Positions 13,600 to 24,645 of a stretch of 64,000 nt of DNA are shown here, piece after piece; position 1 is the stretch's first letter, and each line of letters starts with the position of its first letter. The notes beneath the pieces were generated by a model. It made no database searches. It was given only the letters and a program-made list of their open reading frames with translations, and was not told the origin of the DNA. The translations under genes were made by a program, and so were the position numbers. Origin of the DNA: Phoronis australis (lineage: Eukaryota; Phoronida; Phoronidae); NCBI GenBank assembly GCA_002633005.1, contig NMRA01000289.1, forward strand, positions 91,516-155,515, read 5' to 3'.

Positions 13600-14095
13600 C
13601 TAAATAGGATTGGGAATAGCACGTCGATGGATCCTACATTGATCTTCGGGAGACATGAACTACTCTCTTTAAGACATATTCATACCTTGCATGTACAGGA
13701 CTCATTCGTTGAGGAAATGTGAAGAGACCCAGCTCCTTGTCGCCTGTGATGCATCACAGTATGCAGATGCGGCCGTCTCTTACCTAAGAATTCCTATCAA
13801 AGATGGTTTCGGCATTTCATTTGCCTTTGGCAAAGTGAAGCTGGCTCAACCACAAGGACACACGATTCCACGTCAGGAACATTGCGCCGTATTCCTTGGC
13901 GTTGAAGTGGCAGTCTGATCGTGTCTCAGACTAAACATCGCCAATGTTCGTTACCACTGCTATAACTCTCGCTTACTTGAACAGTCAATCCAGATGACTC
14001 TACTACTACGTAGGGCGCCGTATTTAGATGATCTTGCGCCAGATCAAAGCCTCACAGTGGTTTCAAGTCAAGTGTCCAGAGAATCCGGCCGACGG
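13600..14095 (+). pseudogene. BEL/Pao retrotransposon RNase H fossil
   Basis: QLLVACDASQYADAAVSYLRI, then FAFGKVKLAQPQGHTIPRQE and HCAVFLGVEVA, match the BEL/Pao RNase H-type domain ('FcDAS..aya..vYlr', 'KsrvaP....tiPRlEL'). After a stop, WFQVKCPENPADGE near 14060-14095 corresponds to the later 'W.hV...NPAD' block of the same region. Frameshifts and stops throughout; no LTR was found nearby. It lies in the astacin intron between exons 7 and 8. Confidence 0.75.
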
Positions 14096-16087
14096 TGAAG
14101 GAAAACACTTCTATTCGGAACATTGTGCACGATATGCAGCTACTAAAAACTTTGGAGCCATTTTCAACTCATTTGAAAAAAAAATTAAATAATGAGCAGG
14201 AAACAGTGTCTCCTCGCACACTACGTTTGTTTGCGCGATCTTCATCTTACCCCCTGTGACAGTCGTACTTTGCAGAATTTCACAACATTTTATGTCCCAC
14301 TGGGAACGTCGCTAGCACTTGTTTGGTGGTGGAAATACTTCTTCAACTTATGCGGAATTTAAGAATAAAACATGAGTGTTTCCAAAGAGCGCTTTGGTCA
14401 CTTTTTGTGTGAATGATTATTTTGTGTCCAAAACAAGACCATATACAGTTCTGCTTCCCCCCGGAATCACACACGCAAACACAGTGACTTACACAATATT
14501 CTCTCTCTTAGCCTTCAGCAGGTGTTTACGTAGAAAAGAAACCAAAGTACTTTTGTTAAAAATCCGCATATTTCCCATTTTTGGGGTAATTATATATTTT
14601 CAATTCATTATTAAATATTGGAAAAGAAGGAGGTTAACATTTTAGTATTCTATAATAAATACGTTTTATTAGAAACTCCACTTTTGCCCAGAATTACTGT
14701 ATAGGTACTCAAAGAGGGATCAATGTTTCTTGTACGTGGGTTATTTGTCCCACAAGACACTAGCAATTGGAAAATTGAAAAGGATGTTGAATGATTTCTG
14801 GTTTTCTCTTACAGAAGGTGCACATATCTGAAAGAGAAATGCCCATGCGTCTTGAAAAAACATTTGTGGTTAACATTCTATAGAATATATTGATTTATAA
14901 CTATCTTAGGCGTACATTATTTGTACAAAATACAGAGATTTGATAAATTATTAGTCACTCAGTCGTCGGTAGAGTGATTTCTAAATTAGTTTAATACTTA
15001 TCTAATGCTTTTTGAAATAATGTTTTAACAAATGCATCATAAATATTCCGGGTTAGAAAAGTCAGAGGAAGATCTATTCAACCGGCAAACACCCCCACCA
15101 CCACCTTGGGGTAGCTCTTAGTAAATTTAACTCTAATCAAGATCGACGCCTACAATGCCAACTACATGTAGCTGTAAAGGGTAGCGAGAATAAAACACAA
15201 ACTTAATCCATGCAACATTCAACGAAGAAATGGACCTTACATCGAACTACTTTGCTATATTAGTCTTCAAAGGTCACGTGTAAAGCTATTTCAATCGCCA
15301 ACTGTCGCCAACACTAAACAGTCTGACTCATAATACAATGAACGAAAGGCAAGCTATCTAAAACCTTAAAACTTCCTGAACATAAACTAACCCCGTAACC
15401 CTGCTAACCACCAATGATGAACAAATACAATCATTGGCCGTTATATTGACTTTTTGCAGTTCACGTCTGCTTCGATTGAATTTGTGTACGCTTGTAGCTT
15501 CGTAATCATGACACCTGGCGGCTTAAGTGTTCTTATGGGAATCCAGTTACACTGTAGCACCATTCGCCGGACATGCCAAAAGAAGGATTATGTTCTCGTG
15601 TGAACATTTTCGTGAAAAATCAAAAAGTATACTACTTTTCAATTGATTTTAGAAAAAGTGACCAAAAAGTCAGTGTTTACATCAATATTGGATACAACAG
15701 AGGATAAAAGGGTGTACTTGGTGAACCATATCGATATTGAACGTTGCTTTTTGCAATATTAGCGAGAATCAAGCTTCTGTGTGTCTCACACGTTTTCCGA
15801 ACGCACGTTTTTTTATTGCAGAACTCGCATGAAGCGTCCCAAGTGTGACTTAGTATGGTGTATATTTGTGTGGGTGTGAGCGCATGTCTGTGTATTTGCG
15901 TGTGCAGACTAGCTTTACAGTTCTGCACAGCTGTGTTCGTGAATTGGCCGAAGTAAATTTCGTAACGGTTTGTGCTTTTTGTGACGCAAAATAAACCTCA
16001 CAATCTTTTCGACAAGGCTTCGATAAGGATCATTGACAACCATTAGACAACTGGTAGACATGCATGATATGGTCGACTTATACTTAC
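14096..16087. other. Intron 7 sequence, nothing recognised
   Basis: AT-rich, some GT-rich stretch at about 15850-15905 (gtgtgggtgtgagcgcatg), no domain-bearing frame. Confidence 0.55.
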
Positions 16088-16217
16088 GAGAACAGTTGTA
16101 GGCTACATTTAAAACTTTCTGGTCGTAATAAGACAGCATTACGCCACCATCCATTAAGGAAGACAAATCTGTATCTATAGCCTCCATGATGTTTTCCTTG
16201 AACAATACTTTAAAACT
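16088..16217 (-). CDS. Astacin gene exon 7: C-terminus of the catalytic domain
   Basis: 130 bp with acceptor TTCTGTTTAG and donor GTAAGT (16087). Reads SFKVLFKENIMEAIDTDL, then MLSYYDQKVLNVAYNCS, matching the end of astacin domains ('SF...tI.pid...lS.yD...in.aY.C'). The last conserved Cys is present. An internal AG at 16197 would remove the SFKVLFK stretch that normally follows HYGT, so the longer exon is preferred. It ends in phase 1 (C), completing Arg with the next exon. Confidence 0.9.
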
Positions 16218-16547
16218 CTAAACAGAACGGTAGACATTGTTATAAACCAGCTGACGGACTTAGGCATTAAACAAACTTCGAATTAGGAAAACATGTTCTA
16301 CATCTATCGATAAACATAAACTAATACAGAAGTAAAAATTCATTCAACCAGGACAGAAGAGTCATGTAAAACCACGATTTTGCAAAGATCATAATCAGTA
16401 CAATTGATTTCGTAACTGTTTCAATTTACTCAACACATTAGTTTGTGTCTTGAAATTAACACACAGTCTACACAACTGAATTTTCGTATAATGTTTCTCG
16501 TATACGATAGTCAAACAGTGTAAGCAGGAAATTATCTACTACCATAC

Positions 16548-16748
16548 CTTTGTACCATAATGCATTATGCTGGTATAGTCGTACGGTATGAAAGAACGTC
16601 CTATAAAATCGGGATCTGTGAAAGTTTCATATTGGCTAGTAGCTGTTGTAATATCAAAGTTGACATCTACAAAGGCTGTTCCATCTTCGCGTGCTTGCTC
16701 GTGAATTCGACCGATAACGTGACCGATTTCATGTATGACTGTCCCAAT
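16548..16748 (-). CDS. Astacin gene exon 6: zinc-binding and Met-turn exon
   Basis: 67 codons between acceptor TGTTTCAG and donor GTATGG. Contains the complete astacin signature HEIGHVIGRIHEQARED (HExxHxxGxxHE; three His ligands, catalytic Glu) and, 49 residues later, YDYTSIMHYG with the Met-turn and the Tyr zinc ligand. The usual RxDRD after the signature is AREDGTA here. All catalytic residues are intact, so the protein is predicted active. Confidence 0.97.
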
Positions 16749-17429
16749 CTGAAACAGTGCCAAATTAAATTAATGAGGAAGGCATGGAAATGAATGAAAC
16801 ATTGAATGGTATATTGAATTATGTACAAAAGAGAAGACGAATTATGTATAATTCGGTTCCATGTTGTTTTACGTAGCTTAACAGAGGAAAGAAGAGATTT
16901 TGAAGATGTTTACTCATTGGCCGTTAGCAGGATTACATCCGCAGAGTCACATTTCAGCGTGGTTCGTATACATGTAGGTCACGCTTAAAGACGAACAACC
17001 GAGCGTCGAAAGAAACAAATCTTTCAATTTCTTGTGATTTCCGAACATTTTGATGTGGTAATAACATATAGGTCAAAGACAACTATAAACAATTACATTT
17101 CTCCGACATGAATATCCAACAACGATGTAGGCATTCCACAAGAACCTTTCCTAAAGCTCGATCATATATTCTTTAGATTCTTTATATGATTGAACGGAAA
17201 CAGACGATTTTCGACTAATTACGCCAGCAGTCGGATTGCTTTGGTTGCTGAAATTCATACATTGTATGTCACATAGTGCTCAGCAATACAAAGGTGTAGG
17301 AGGAGGGCGGATTGCTGCCCCGTGAACCCCCTTGGATCAGAACCAGCGTAGTCTCCTGCATGATTGCTAGCGGAAATGGCAGAAAATCGAGAGAATTGTG
17401 TAGTGTTGTTACAACAAAGAAATACCTAC

Positions 17430-17517
17430 CCAGAGACACTCATCACCACCCAGGTTCACTCCGGAAATCCAGTATTTGGGATTAGAGGTCGTCCTCCTCC
17501 CGTAAGTTGCGTGACAT
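17430..17517 (-). CDS. Astacin gene exon 5: catalytic domain, second and third conserved Cys
   Basis: 88 bp with acceptor CCTTTCAG and donor GTAGGT. Encodes CHATYGRR, then NPKYWISGVNLGGDECLW. This corresponds to the 'GCxSxVGR...Q.vsLg..C' stretch of astacins and supplies the inner disulfide pair. It ends in phase 0 directly before the zinc-site exon. Confidence 0.93.
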
Positions 17518-18332
17518 CTGAAAGGTTTTACTAGGTCACGTTCTTCATTTTAAAGCGGCTTTACACCAATCTTCCATTACAAAAACAACTTGTGATTGTA
17601 AGAGCTCTCACTATTAAGCAATTGATCTCCGTTTGCACCTAAGTTCAATTGCACACTATGATTTCAGGTCAGAACAGTTCGTTATAGCTTGAAATCAGGT
17701 TTTTCAAATGGATTGTCACGATGTGTCGTATCACGTGACCAGCAGGGTCCAAGAAATGACTTTTCATCCGTGTCGGGTGAAAACAATTCTATAGAGATAA
17801 CTGGTCTTTACCAGAAGTTCTCTTTTTGGACGAAATGCGGGTTTGTAGTCACTTTTATTGAGATGGAAAATTATATAACGTAACACAGTTGAATGTGAAG
17901 CAGTTATGGTTATCACAGTACTTAAAGAAATTAAAAAACAACCTGTGTACTTTCAGACCAATTTCAGTTCTTATCATCACGATTAAGACCTAAGAAAGAC
18001 GTGCACAGTTAACTGGCAAATTCTGCTAAATCGGCAAGCGTGATTGACGCTGTGGGCGAAATCGACGTGTATTGGAAAACGACGCCCAGCTCAAGCCACT
18101 GAACCCGCATATGTGATACGGTCGAGAGTTTTAGATAAATAATGCCGTTAACTGTCAGCGGAAGCATAAAGAGTACGTAGGTGGCAGAAGGATATTTGGG
18201 TGTCAACGGCATGTAAAGTGTAAAAGCTTTCTTCTAAAGTCTCTGGAAATGGATCTGAACTTATCGAAAGTGTCTAGCAAATGCAAATTAGTCGCAGGTT
18301 GAACACGAATCTTGTGTACGCTCGTTACTTAC

Positions 18333-18471
18333 CCAGGGTCGCTTCTATAAAACCTCACATAAGCCTCATTCGGCGTGCTAGATTTATAGTGAACGAAATT
18401 TAAACAAGTAGTCTGTCTCAACTTCGAAATGCCTGCATAGACTTTTGCCTTGGTATCCGCCGAGTAATGAT
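18333..18471 (-). CDS. Astacin gene exon 4: catalytic domain, first conserved Cys
   Basis: 139 bp between a TTGTAG acceptor and a GTAAGT donor. Encodes HYSADTKAKVYAGISKLRQ, then TTCLNFVHYKSS and AYVRFYRSDP. TTCLNF is the 'TCixF' block of astacins (first conserved disulfide Cys). It starts with 2 nt and ends in phase 2; the split Gly codon GG/A then leads directly into the GCHATYG block of the next exon, which is a strong check on both junctions. Confidence 0.93.
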
Positions 18472-19145
18472 CTACAATGCAACGCTTATTTGTGAATTAA
18501 AATGGTAAATTTTTGAGTATATAGGCGTTGGGCCAGAATTTGTAGGGCTTCTAGAAAATGGTTTTTGTGAGTACTTTAGGGGGCAATTTTATTTCGGTGT
18601 TTCTTAATTCATTTACTAGAGTGTTTTCAAAATCTGAAAAGTTCCCACATATAAAGTTGCTCATTTTTGAGAAATTTGAGTTTTAAATTACATAATAACC
18701 ACCATAGAGCTTAGAGAACTTACATTTGTAAAAACAACAGCCTTTGCTATCTTTTTTGTAAAACAAGTGAAAGGTCCCAACAATGCCATTGTATTGAACA
18801 ATAATGCACTCACAAATACATATTTTACTGTTGTAGACTAATTGGAAACAGTGAAATTTAAAAAATGTAAAGTGACACCTCGTGTCAGAATTGCAAACTA
18901 AGTCTGAATGTTACTAGGAGGTTATTCTGACATTGTCTGGCAACAAAAATAACACAAAACACTTGAGACTGGGCAAAATTTGTACCTTGATGACTGAACC
19001 ATTGACTAATGGTGTAAAATATAGCTTGTTTCCATAATACACCAGAAATACGTTATAGTACAAAAACAATATAGTTGAATGATCTCTGTGAATGTGCACA
19101 CAGACTGTGTGAAAATAGTTTATTCTGACAGCATTTATCAAGCAG

Positions 19146-20046
19146 TGTCAGAATAAATATTGAATGATTAAGTAATTAGTAAGAATAGATCCATTTTAAG
19201 TTGCCCAAAATTTGTGCATATGTACTTTTAAATCGTGGGGTCAGACTTGTTGACATGTATTTTAACGTCAAAATCTATTTTTAGACGGTGTTTACAACTT
19301 TGGGTTCTGGGGTCAAAGTACTCTGGAGATTCTAGAATATTCTGAGAACAAATTGTAACAGCTAATAATATGAGTGGATATGATCATGTGGTTTTTATTA
19401 GCCAATCACTAAATAAGTAGAATGTTATAATATGGGCTGAAATCAACAAGATAATTAGATGCGCTATAGTAGTTGAAGCATAAAGACTTGCTACGGTGTA
19501 CAGAAGCAGTTGTACGACAGAGCCATCTCGTGGAAGATTCTAGAAAGGATCTTGGCAAGGGCAAGGGTTAACGAACAGGAAGTTAACTTAGAGCTTGTCA
19601 CTTGCATTGTGGGTAGTAAGATACTACCTGAAGTGTTGCGTCATCAGCCAGAGACTGTGACCAGCAAGAAGAATCGCGGGTAGAAGAAATTGCCTGCAAG
19701 TGTTGCATTACTAGAGACGGTGACCAGCAAGTACACTGTCGCTATACAGTGTGTGTAGTTCGAAGATTCACCAACAGGACAGACATCCAACAAGTGGAGA
19801 GTAATAGCTTGGATAGCAGATAAGACATTTGATCGTTTTGGTTGTTTGTTTAAAATAATCTTTAAAGAGGGCGCTAGCGTAGTTACTCTTTTTAGTTGAT
19901 TACTTAATTAACAATAGGTTTCATTTGTCTAATTAGGGGTTATCATATAATAAATTAATTACTGGATTTGATTATTCACTCTCCATCTACGCACAATCTC
20001 AAAGCATAGCTACCTTTTAAACAAACCCGCAGTCAAACATCTGACA
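19146..20046 (+). repeat. 5' LTR of the Gmr1-like element
   Basis: 901 bp, TGTCAG...CTGACA. Contains an AATAAA signal at 19949-19954, an AT-rich tataatat at about 19427, and two perfect three-box heat-shock-element motifs, TTCTAGAATATTC (19330-19342) and GAAGATTCTAGAA (19533-19545). Confidence 0.97.
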
Positions 20047-20048
20047 TT

Positions 20049-20066
20049 TGGGGGCCAGTCCGGGGG
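20049..20066 (+). other. Primer binding site of the Gmr1-like element
   Basis: TGGGGGCCAGTCCGGGGG begins 2 nt after the 5' LTR, with the TGG expected opposite a tRNA 3' CCA. It resembles the tRNA-Pro-type primer sites of retroelements at 14 of 18 positions by my count. The matching host tRNA is not known. Confidence 0.75.
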
Positions 20067-20175
20067 AGTTTAAATAAAGGTTAACGTGGTTGTGTTGAAT
20101 TGTTTTGAATCCTGTAATTACTGTTTGAATATTAATTAATAAAGTGCATTCTGGGAACAAAACCCTTCCTCTCAA

Positions 20176-21410
20176 ATGGATTTTGAAAAGTATATTACGC
20201 AAGCGAAACAATTCGGTTATACCGGTGAAGAGTTAAGGAAGTGCGCAGAGGAGCTCTTACGGCAGGCCTCGGAGCGTGAAGAGCGCGCCCACAAACGAGA
20301 ACTGGAAAAGGCAGAGCTTGCACGGGAACAAGCAGAGCGGGCCCAAGCGATTGAGATTGAGAAGCAGAAGACACTGCAACTCCAGATTGAGCTCAAAGCG
20401 ACACCTAGTGGTGGGGCTCCAAGTAATGGTGTACGTACCAGTCGTCCCAAACTGCCAAGGTTCGACGAGCGCGTCGACGACATGGATGCCTTCCTAGCCC
20501 GATTTGAGACGTTCGCCACAAGCAAAAAATGGGATAAATCGGAGTGAGCTTTGGATTTTAGTCCATTGTTGACAGGAAAAGGCTTACAGGTATTCAACAA
20601 TATGCCGTCCGACCAAATTAACAACTATGACCAACTAAAGGTGGCGCTGCTGCACAGGTATGAATTAACCGAAGATGGGTTCCGACGAAAGTTTAGAGAG
20701 TCCAAGCCTGAAAAGGGTGAAAATATGTTCCAATTCGGGGCAAGACTGAAAAGGTTCTTTGACCGATGGACACAACTGGCGGAGGTCGAGGCGACTTATG
20801 ATGGACTCAGAGACCTATTGATCCGAGAGCAGTTTCTAGGAGTATGCCATCCTGAGATGTCCGTATTCCTGAGGGAACGGAAACCGAAGACCTTCGACGA
20901 GAAGTCGGCCATTGCTCAACAGTACATGGACGCCCACTGTACTGGTTTGTTGGGCAAAGGGTTCGCAAAGAAAGACTTGGGATAGGTAGCCAGAAGACAG
21001 GCACCGCCAAGCAACACAGAAGAACGAAGGACAGAGACACCTCGTTCGTCAATGACCAGAAACAAGGGTGACAAAGCGTGTTTCAATTGTCATCAGAAAG
21101 GTCATCTAACAAGGGACTGTGGAATGAAAGACTTCCAGTCCAAAAGATTTGCTGCAGGTAAGCAGTCGTCTGCCTCGCAGCAGGAACGGGCCAAGACAGA
21201 AGACACTAAGAAGTCGGTGATGTATCAAGCTGTGGTAGCAAAGGGTAGTCCGATAGAGCAGCACATAGTTGATGGCTGTCTGCAGTTAGTCGATGGGACA
21301 TCGATACCCGTAGAGACAGGGACCTGTGATAAACACAGAGAGCCTCCTGCTGACCACAACATGCCCGTTTGTGACGGTTACGTCAATGAAACAAAAGTAC
21401 GCATGATGCG
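20176..21410 (+). pseudogene. gag of the Gmr1-like element (two in-frame stops)
   Basis: Starts at ATG 20176 (MDFEKYITQAKQFGYTGEEL), followed by a charged Glu/Arg coiled-coil stretch, a capsid-like region (RPKLPRFDERVDDMDAFLAR; LLTGKGLQVF; ELTEDGFRRKFRE) and a CCHC zinc knuckle CFNCHQKGHLTRDC at 21079-21120 that would bind RNA. TGA at 20545-20547 and TAG at 20983-20985 interrupt one and the same frame, so the damage is by substitution. The frame runs on into the protease. Confidence 0.92.
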
Positions 21411-21650
21411 TGACACCGGATGCAATAGTGCAGCGGATGAAGACGTCCCTAGTCAAAGAAAATCAACTGACGGGGAAACAACACATCTGTGTGTTAATAG
21501 ATGGGACAGCACGATCCTTTCCCATAGCGAAGATTGTGGTATACACTCCATACTTCGTTGGTGAAATCGAGGCGATGTGTATGCGAACACCGATATACGA
21601 CCTCATCATAGGAAATGCTGTTGGCGTCAGCAAGGATCCTGATCCCAATT
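21361..21650 (+). pseudogene. Aspartic protease domain of the Gmr1-like element (frameshifted)
   Basis: The active-site triad DTG (21412-21420) with upstream KVRMMR is in the gag frame, while the rest of the domain (SLVKENQLTGKQHICVLIDG; PIYDLIIGNAVG) is in the next frame. The frame change must lie between about 21421 and 21445. As the domain is continuous across it, this is a damage frameshift and not a designed gag-pol junction; the parent probably had one long gag-pol frame here, apart from the later stops. Confidence 0.88.
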
Positions 21651-23010
21651 GGAAGCCACAAGGCAGTGTCATGTTCGCAGTCACTACTAGAGCACAGGCT
21701 AAGGAGAGAGAGAAACCTATTAAGCCTTTGGCGGTGACTCCATCCGGAGTGGAAAGTCTCGACGTCAGCAAATTGAAGGACGAGCAACAACATGATCCTT
21801 CCCTACGTAAGCTCATGCAACTTGTTGAGAAAGACAAACCAGCAAGAACACGTGGTAGAGGTCAATACTGGTATGAGAAGCAGAAGGGGGTCCTGTACCG
21901 AGTGTATACTGATAACACCAAAGAGTTGCGTCAGATAGTTGTCCCTGTCAAATATCGACAACAGGTTATGACGCTAGCTCACGAGTCAATCGTAGGTGGG
22001 CACCTAGGTGTGAAGAAGACCAGTGATAGAATAGCCAGTAGCTTTTATTGGCCAGGAGTTGGCAGTGACATAAATCGTTTCTGCAGATCGTGTGATATCT
22101 GCCAGCGAACAACTCCTAAGGGCAGGATCTCTAAAGTGCCATTGGGTGAGATGCCACTTATGGAAGAACCGTTCCAGCGTATCGCTGTTGATTTGATTGG
22201 TCCTGTGTCGCCGATCACAGACAGAGGCAACCGGTACATTCTCACCATCGTAGACTATGCCACACGATATCCAGAGGCAGTCCCTCTACCAAGAATAGAA
22301 GCTGAGCGAGTCGCAGAAGCACTATTTGAAACCTTCTGTAGAATTGGCTTTCCACGAGAGGTGCTTAGTGACTGTGGGACACAGTTTACCTCAGAAGTTC
22401 TGAAGGAAGTTGCACGGTTGATATCCATGAAGCAACTGTTCACCACTCCGTACAATCCGAAATGCAATGGATTGTGTGAGCGTATTAACGGTATACTGAA
22501 GAGTATGCTTAAGAAAATGTGCCAAGAGCGTCCACAAGACTGGGACCGGTACTTACCAGCAGTACTGTTCGCCTACCGAGAGGTACCTCAAGTGAGCACA
22601 GGTTTCTCGCCATTTGAACTGTTGTATGGTAGAACCGTGCGAGGGCCCATGCAGGTGCTTAAAGAGTTGTGGACTGGCAATGAAACACCAGACGTACGGA
22701 ATACTTATGAGTATGTCCTTGACTTGCGACATCGTCTGGAAGAGACATGTGAACTGGTGCGGGAAAACTTACGAAATGCTGGTGAAGCATACAAGCACCA
22801 TTATGACAAAAAGACACGAGATCGTCGCTTCAAAGTAGGAGACCAAGTCTTAATATTGTTACCAACTGACAGTAACAAGCTGCTACTGCAGTGGAGGGGT
22901 CCCTATGAAGTGACCGAGGTACTCAACAAAATGGATTATCGAGTAAGGGTTGGTGGAAAGACCAAGACATACCATGCCAACCTCTTGAAACTCTATGTAT
23001 CTCGTGACCA
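21650..23010 (+). pseudogene. Integrase of the Gmr1-like element, located before RT
   Basis: This domain lies in a 657-codon open stretch (21410-23383). HHCC zinc motif: H191, H198, C228, C231 counted from 21410 (HESIVGGHLG, CRSCDIC). Catalytic core D261 (IAVDLIGP), D321 (LSDCGTQF), E357 (CERING), spacing D-60-D-36-E, that is D,D(35)E. The C-terminal GPY/F module follows (WRGPYEV from W495; ANLLKLYV). DNA-binding and catalytic residues are all present, so the integrase part could still be functional as protein. LSDCG has Cys where Arg or Gln is usual. Directly downstream comes the start of RT, not an LTR. Confidence 0.96.
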
Positions 23011-23269
23011 AAGTGCGGCTGCAAGTAAAGATGATGCAGATCAGAATTCTGACATCGCGGCCATAGCTGTACTACAGCCTGAAATGGACAATGAAGTTGG
23101 TGTTGTCGATGATGAACATCTACTAGAGCTGGGATCGACAAACCAAAAAGAAACGTACAAAGATGTCAAGATATCAGACGAGCTCACTACTAGCCAACAA
23201 AGGGAGGTGATAAGTCTGCTAGAAGAGTACTCTGACATCTTTAGTGAAGTACCAGGTACGACCCATCTG

Positions 23270-24559
23270 GTTGAGCACAAGATTGAGACCATCAGTGAAG
23301 AGCCGGTGAGAGTCAAGCCGTATCCCCTGCCATATGCCACACGGTCGGTTGTGCAGGAGGAAGTTGACAACATGTTAAAGTGAGGAGCCATAGAACCATC
23401 CGATGCACCCTACAACTCTCCGGTGGTCTTAGTGAAGAAGAAGGACGGTTCAAATCGATTCTGCATCGATTTTCGTCGTTTGAACGCCATCACCAAGTTC
23501 GACTCGGAACCGATGGGCAATCCTGATGACATCATGGCTAAGATCAGTAAAGACCAGTATTTTACAAAGATTGATCTGAGTAAAGGGTACTGGCAAGTCA
23601 TTGTCGCCGAAGAATCACGGCCTAAGACCTCGTTCGTAGTAGCAAGTGGTTGCTACAAGTTCAAAAAGATGCCATTTGGTCTGGTAAAATCGGCAGCGAC
23701 CTTCAACCGCATGATGAGGAAGATGTCGGCAGGAGCACATAATACAGAACATTATGTGGATGACATTCTGTGCCATAATAAGACCTGAACTGAACACCTT
23801 GCCACCTTGATAGACACCTTCCAACGTGTGCGAGAGGCTGGACTAACGATTCGACCCACCAAGTGTGCGGTTGGATCTCGTTCCGTCGATTTCGTTGGAC
23901 ATGTGGTCGGTGAAGGGCAGCTAGCAATGGATGAAGAAAAGTTAGGACGCATCCGAGATGCACCAGGACCCAGAACGAAGAAACAAGTTAGTTGTTTTCT
24001 TGGGTTGGCTGGATACTACAGGAAGTTCATCCCAAACATTGCTGAAATCGCCGTCCCTATTACTGAGCTCACAAAGAAGAAACAGTCTAACACCGTGCGA
24101 TGGGAAGAAGCTCAGCAGCATGCATTCGACACTCTTCGGGCGCGGCTGACGAGAGCACCCATACTGAGATTACCTGATTTCAGTAAACCTTTTATTATTC
24201 AGACTAATGCGTCAGATACTGGTATAGGCTGTATTTTGTTGCAGGAGTATGATGATGGCAGGTTCCCAGTAGCATGTGCTAGTAAGAAGTTGTTACCTCG
24301 GGAACGGAATTACTCTGTTTTAGAGAGGGAATAATTGGCTATTGTATTTGCCATCAGAAAATTTGCGAAGTACTTGTATGGTAAAGAATTTATCATTCAT
24401 ACTGACCATCAACCCATGACTTACATTCAAAAAAGTAAGTTAGTCAATGGACGCATCATGAGGTGGGCCTTGTTTCTGCAAAATTATCGATTTAAGGTTG
24501 AAGCTATCAAAGGCTCAGAAAATGTTGGTGCCGATTACCTGAGTAGATTAGAGTATTGA
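23270..24559 (+). pseudogene. Reverse transcriptase and RNase H of the Gmr1-like element (three stops)
   Basis: RT starts at HKIETISEEPVRVKPYPLP and includes KKDGSNRFCIDFRRLN, FTKIDLSKGYWQ and the YVDD box at 23753-23764. RNase H follows (FIIQTNASDTG, YSVLERE, HTDHQPM, ADYLSRL) and ends at TGA 24557-24559. Interruptions in one frame: TGA 23381-23383, TGA 23786-23788, TAA 24332-24334. The first RNase H carboxylate is Asn (TNAS at 24203-24214; Asp expected), a GAT-to-AAT change that would abolish activity even without the stops. The coding region ends about 90 bp before the 3' LTR with no integrase after it. Confidence 0.95.
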
Positions 24560-24645
24560 AGATTTATGGAAATTTGTCAATAGATCTAAGTGTTAATCAA
24601 TGATGAGAAAATCTTAAGAAGTATTTTCTTGATGAGGGGCTTATT

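Noticed and set aside
13516-13722. DPTLIFGRHELLSLRHIHTL as a BEL/Pao integrase zinc region
   Set aside because: Faint resemblance only, and it would lie before RNase H, against the known order; more likely the decayed linker before RNase H.
21463-21837. Long minus-strand open frames inside the gag-pol region
   Set aside because: They are antisense shadows of the plus-strand protease and integrase, with no domain of their own.
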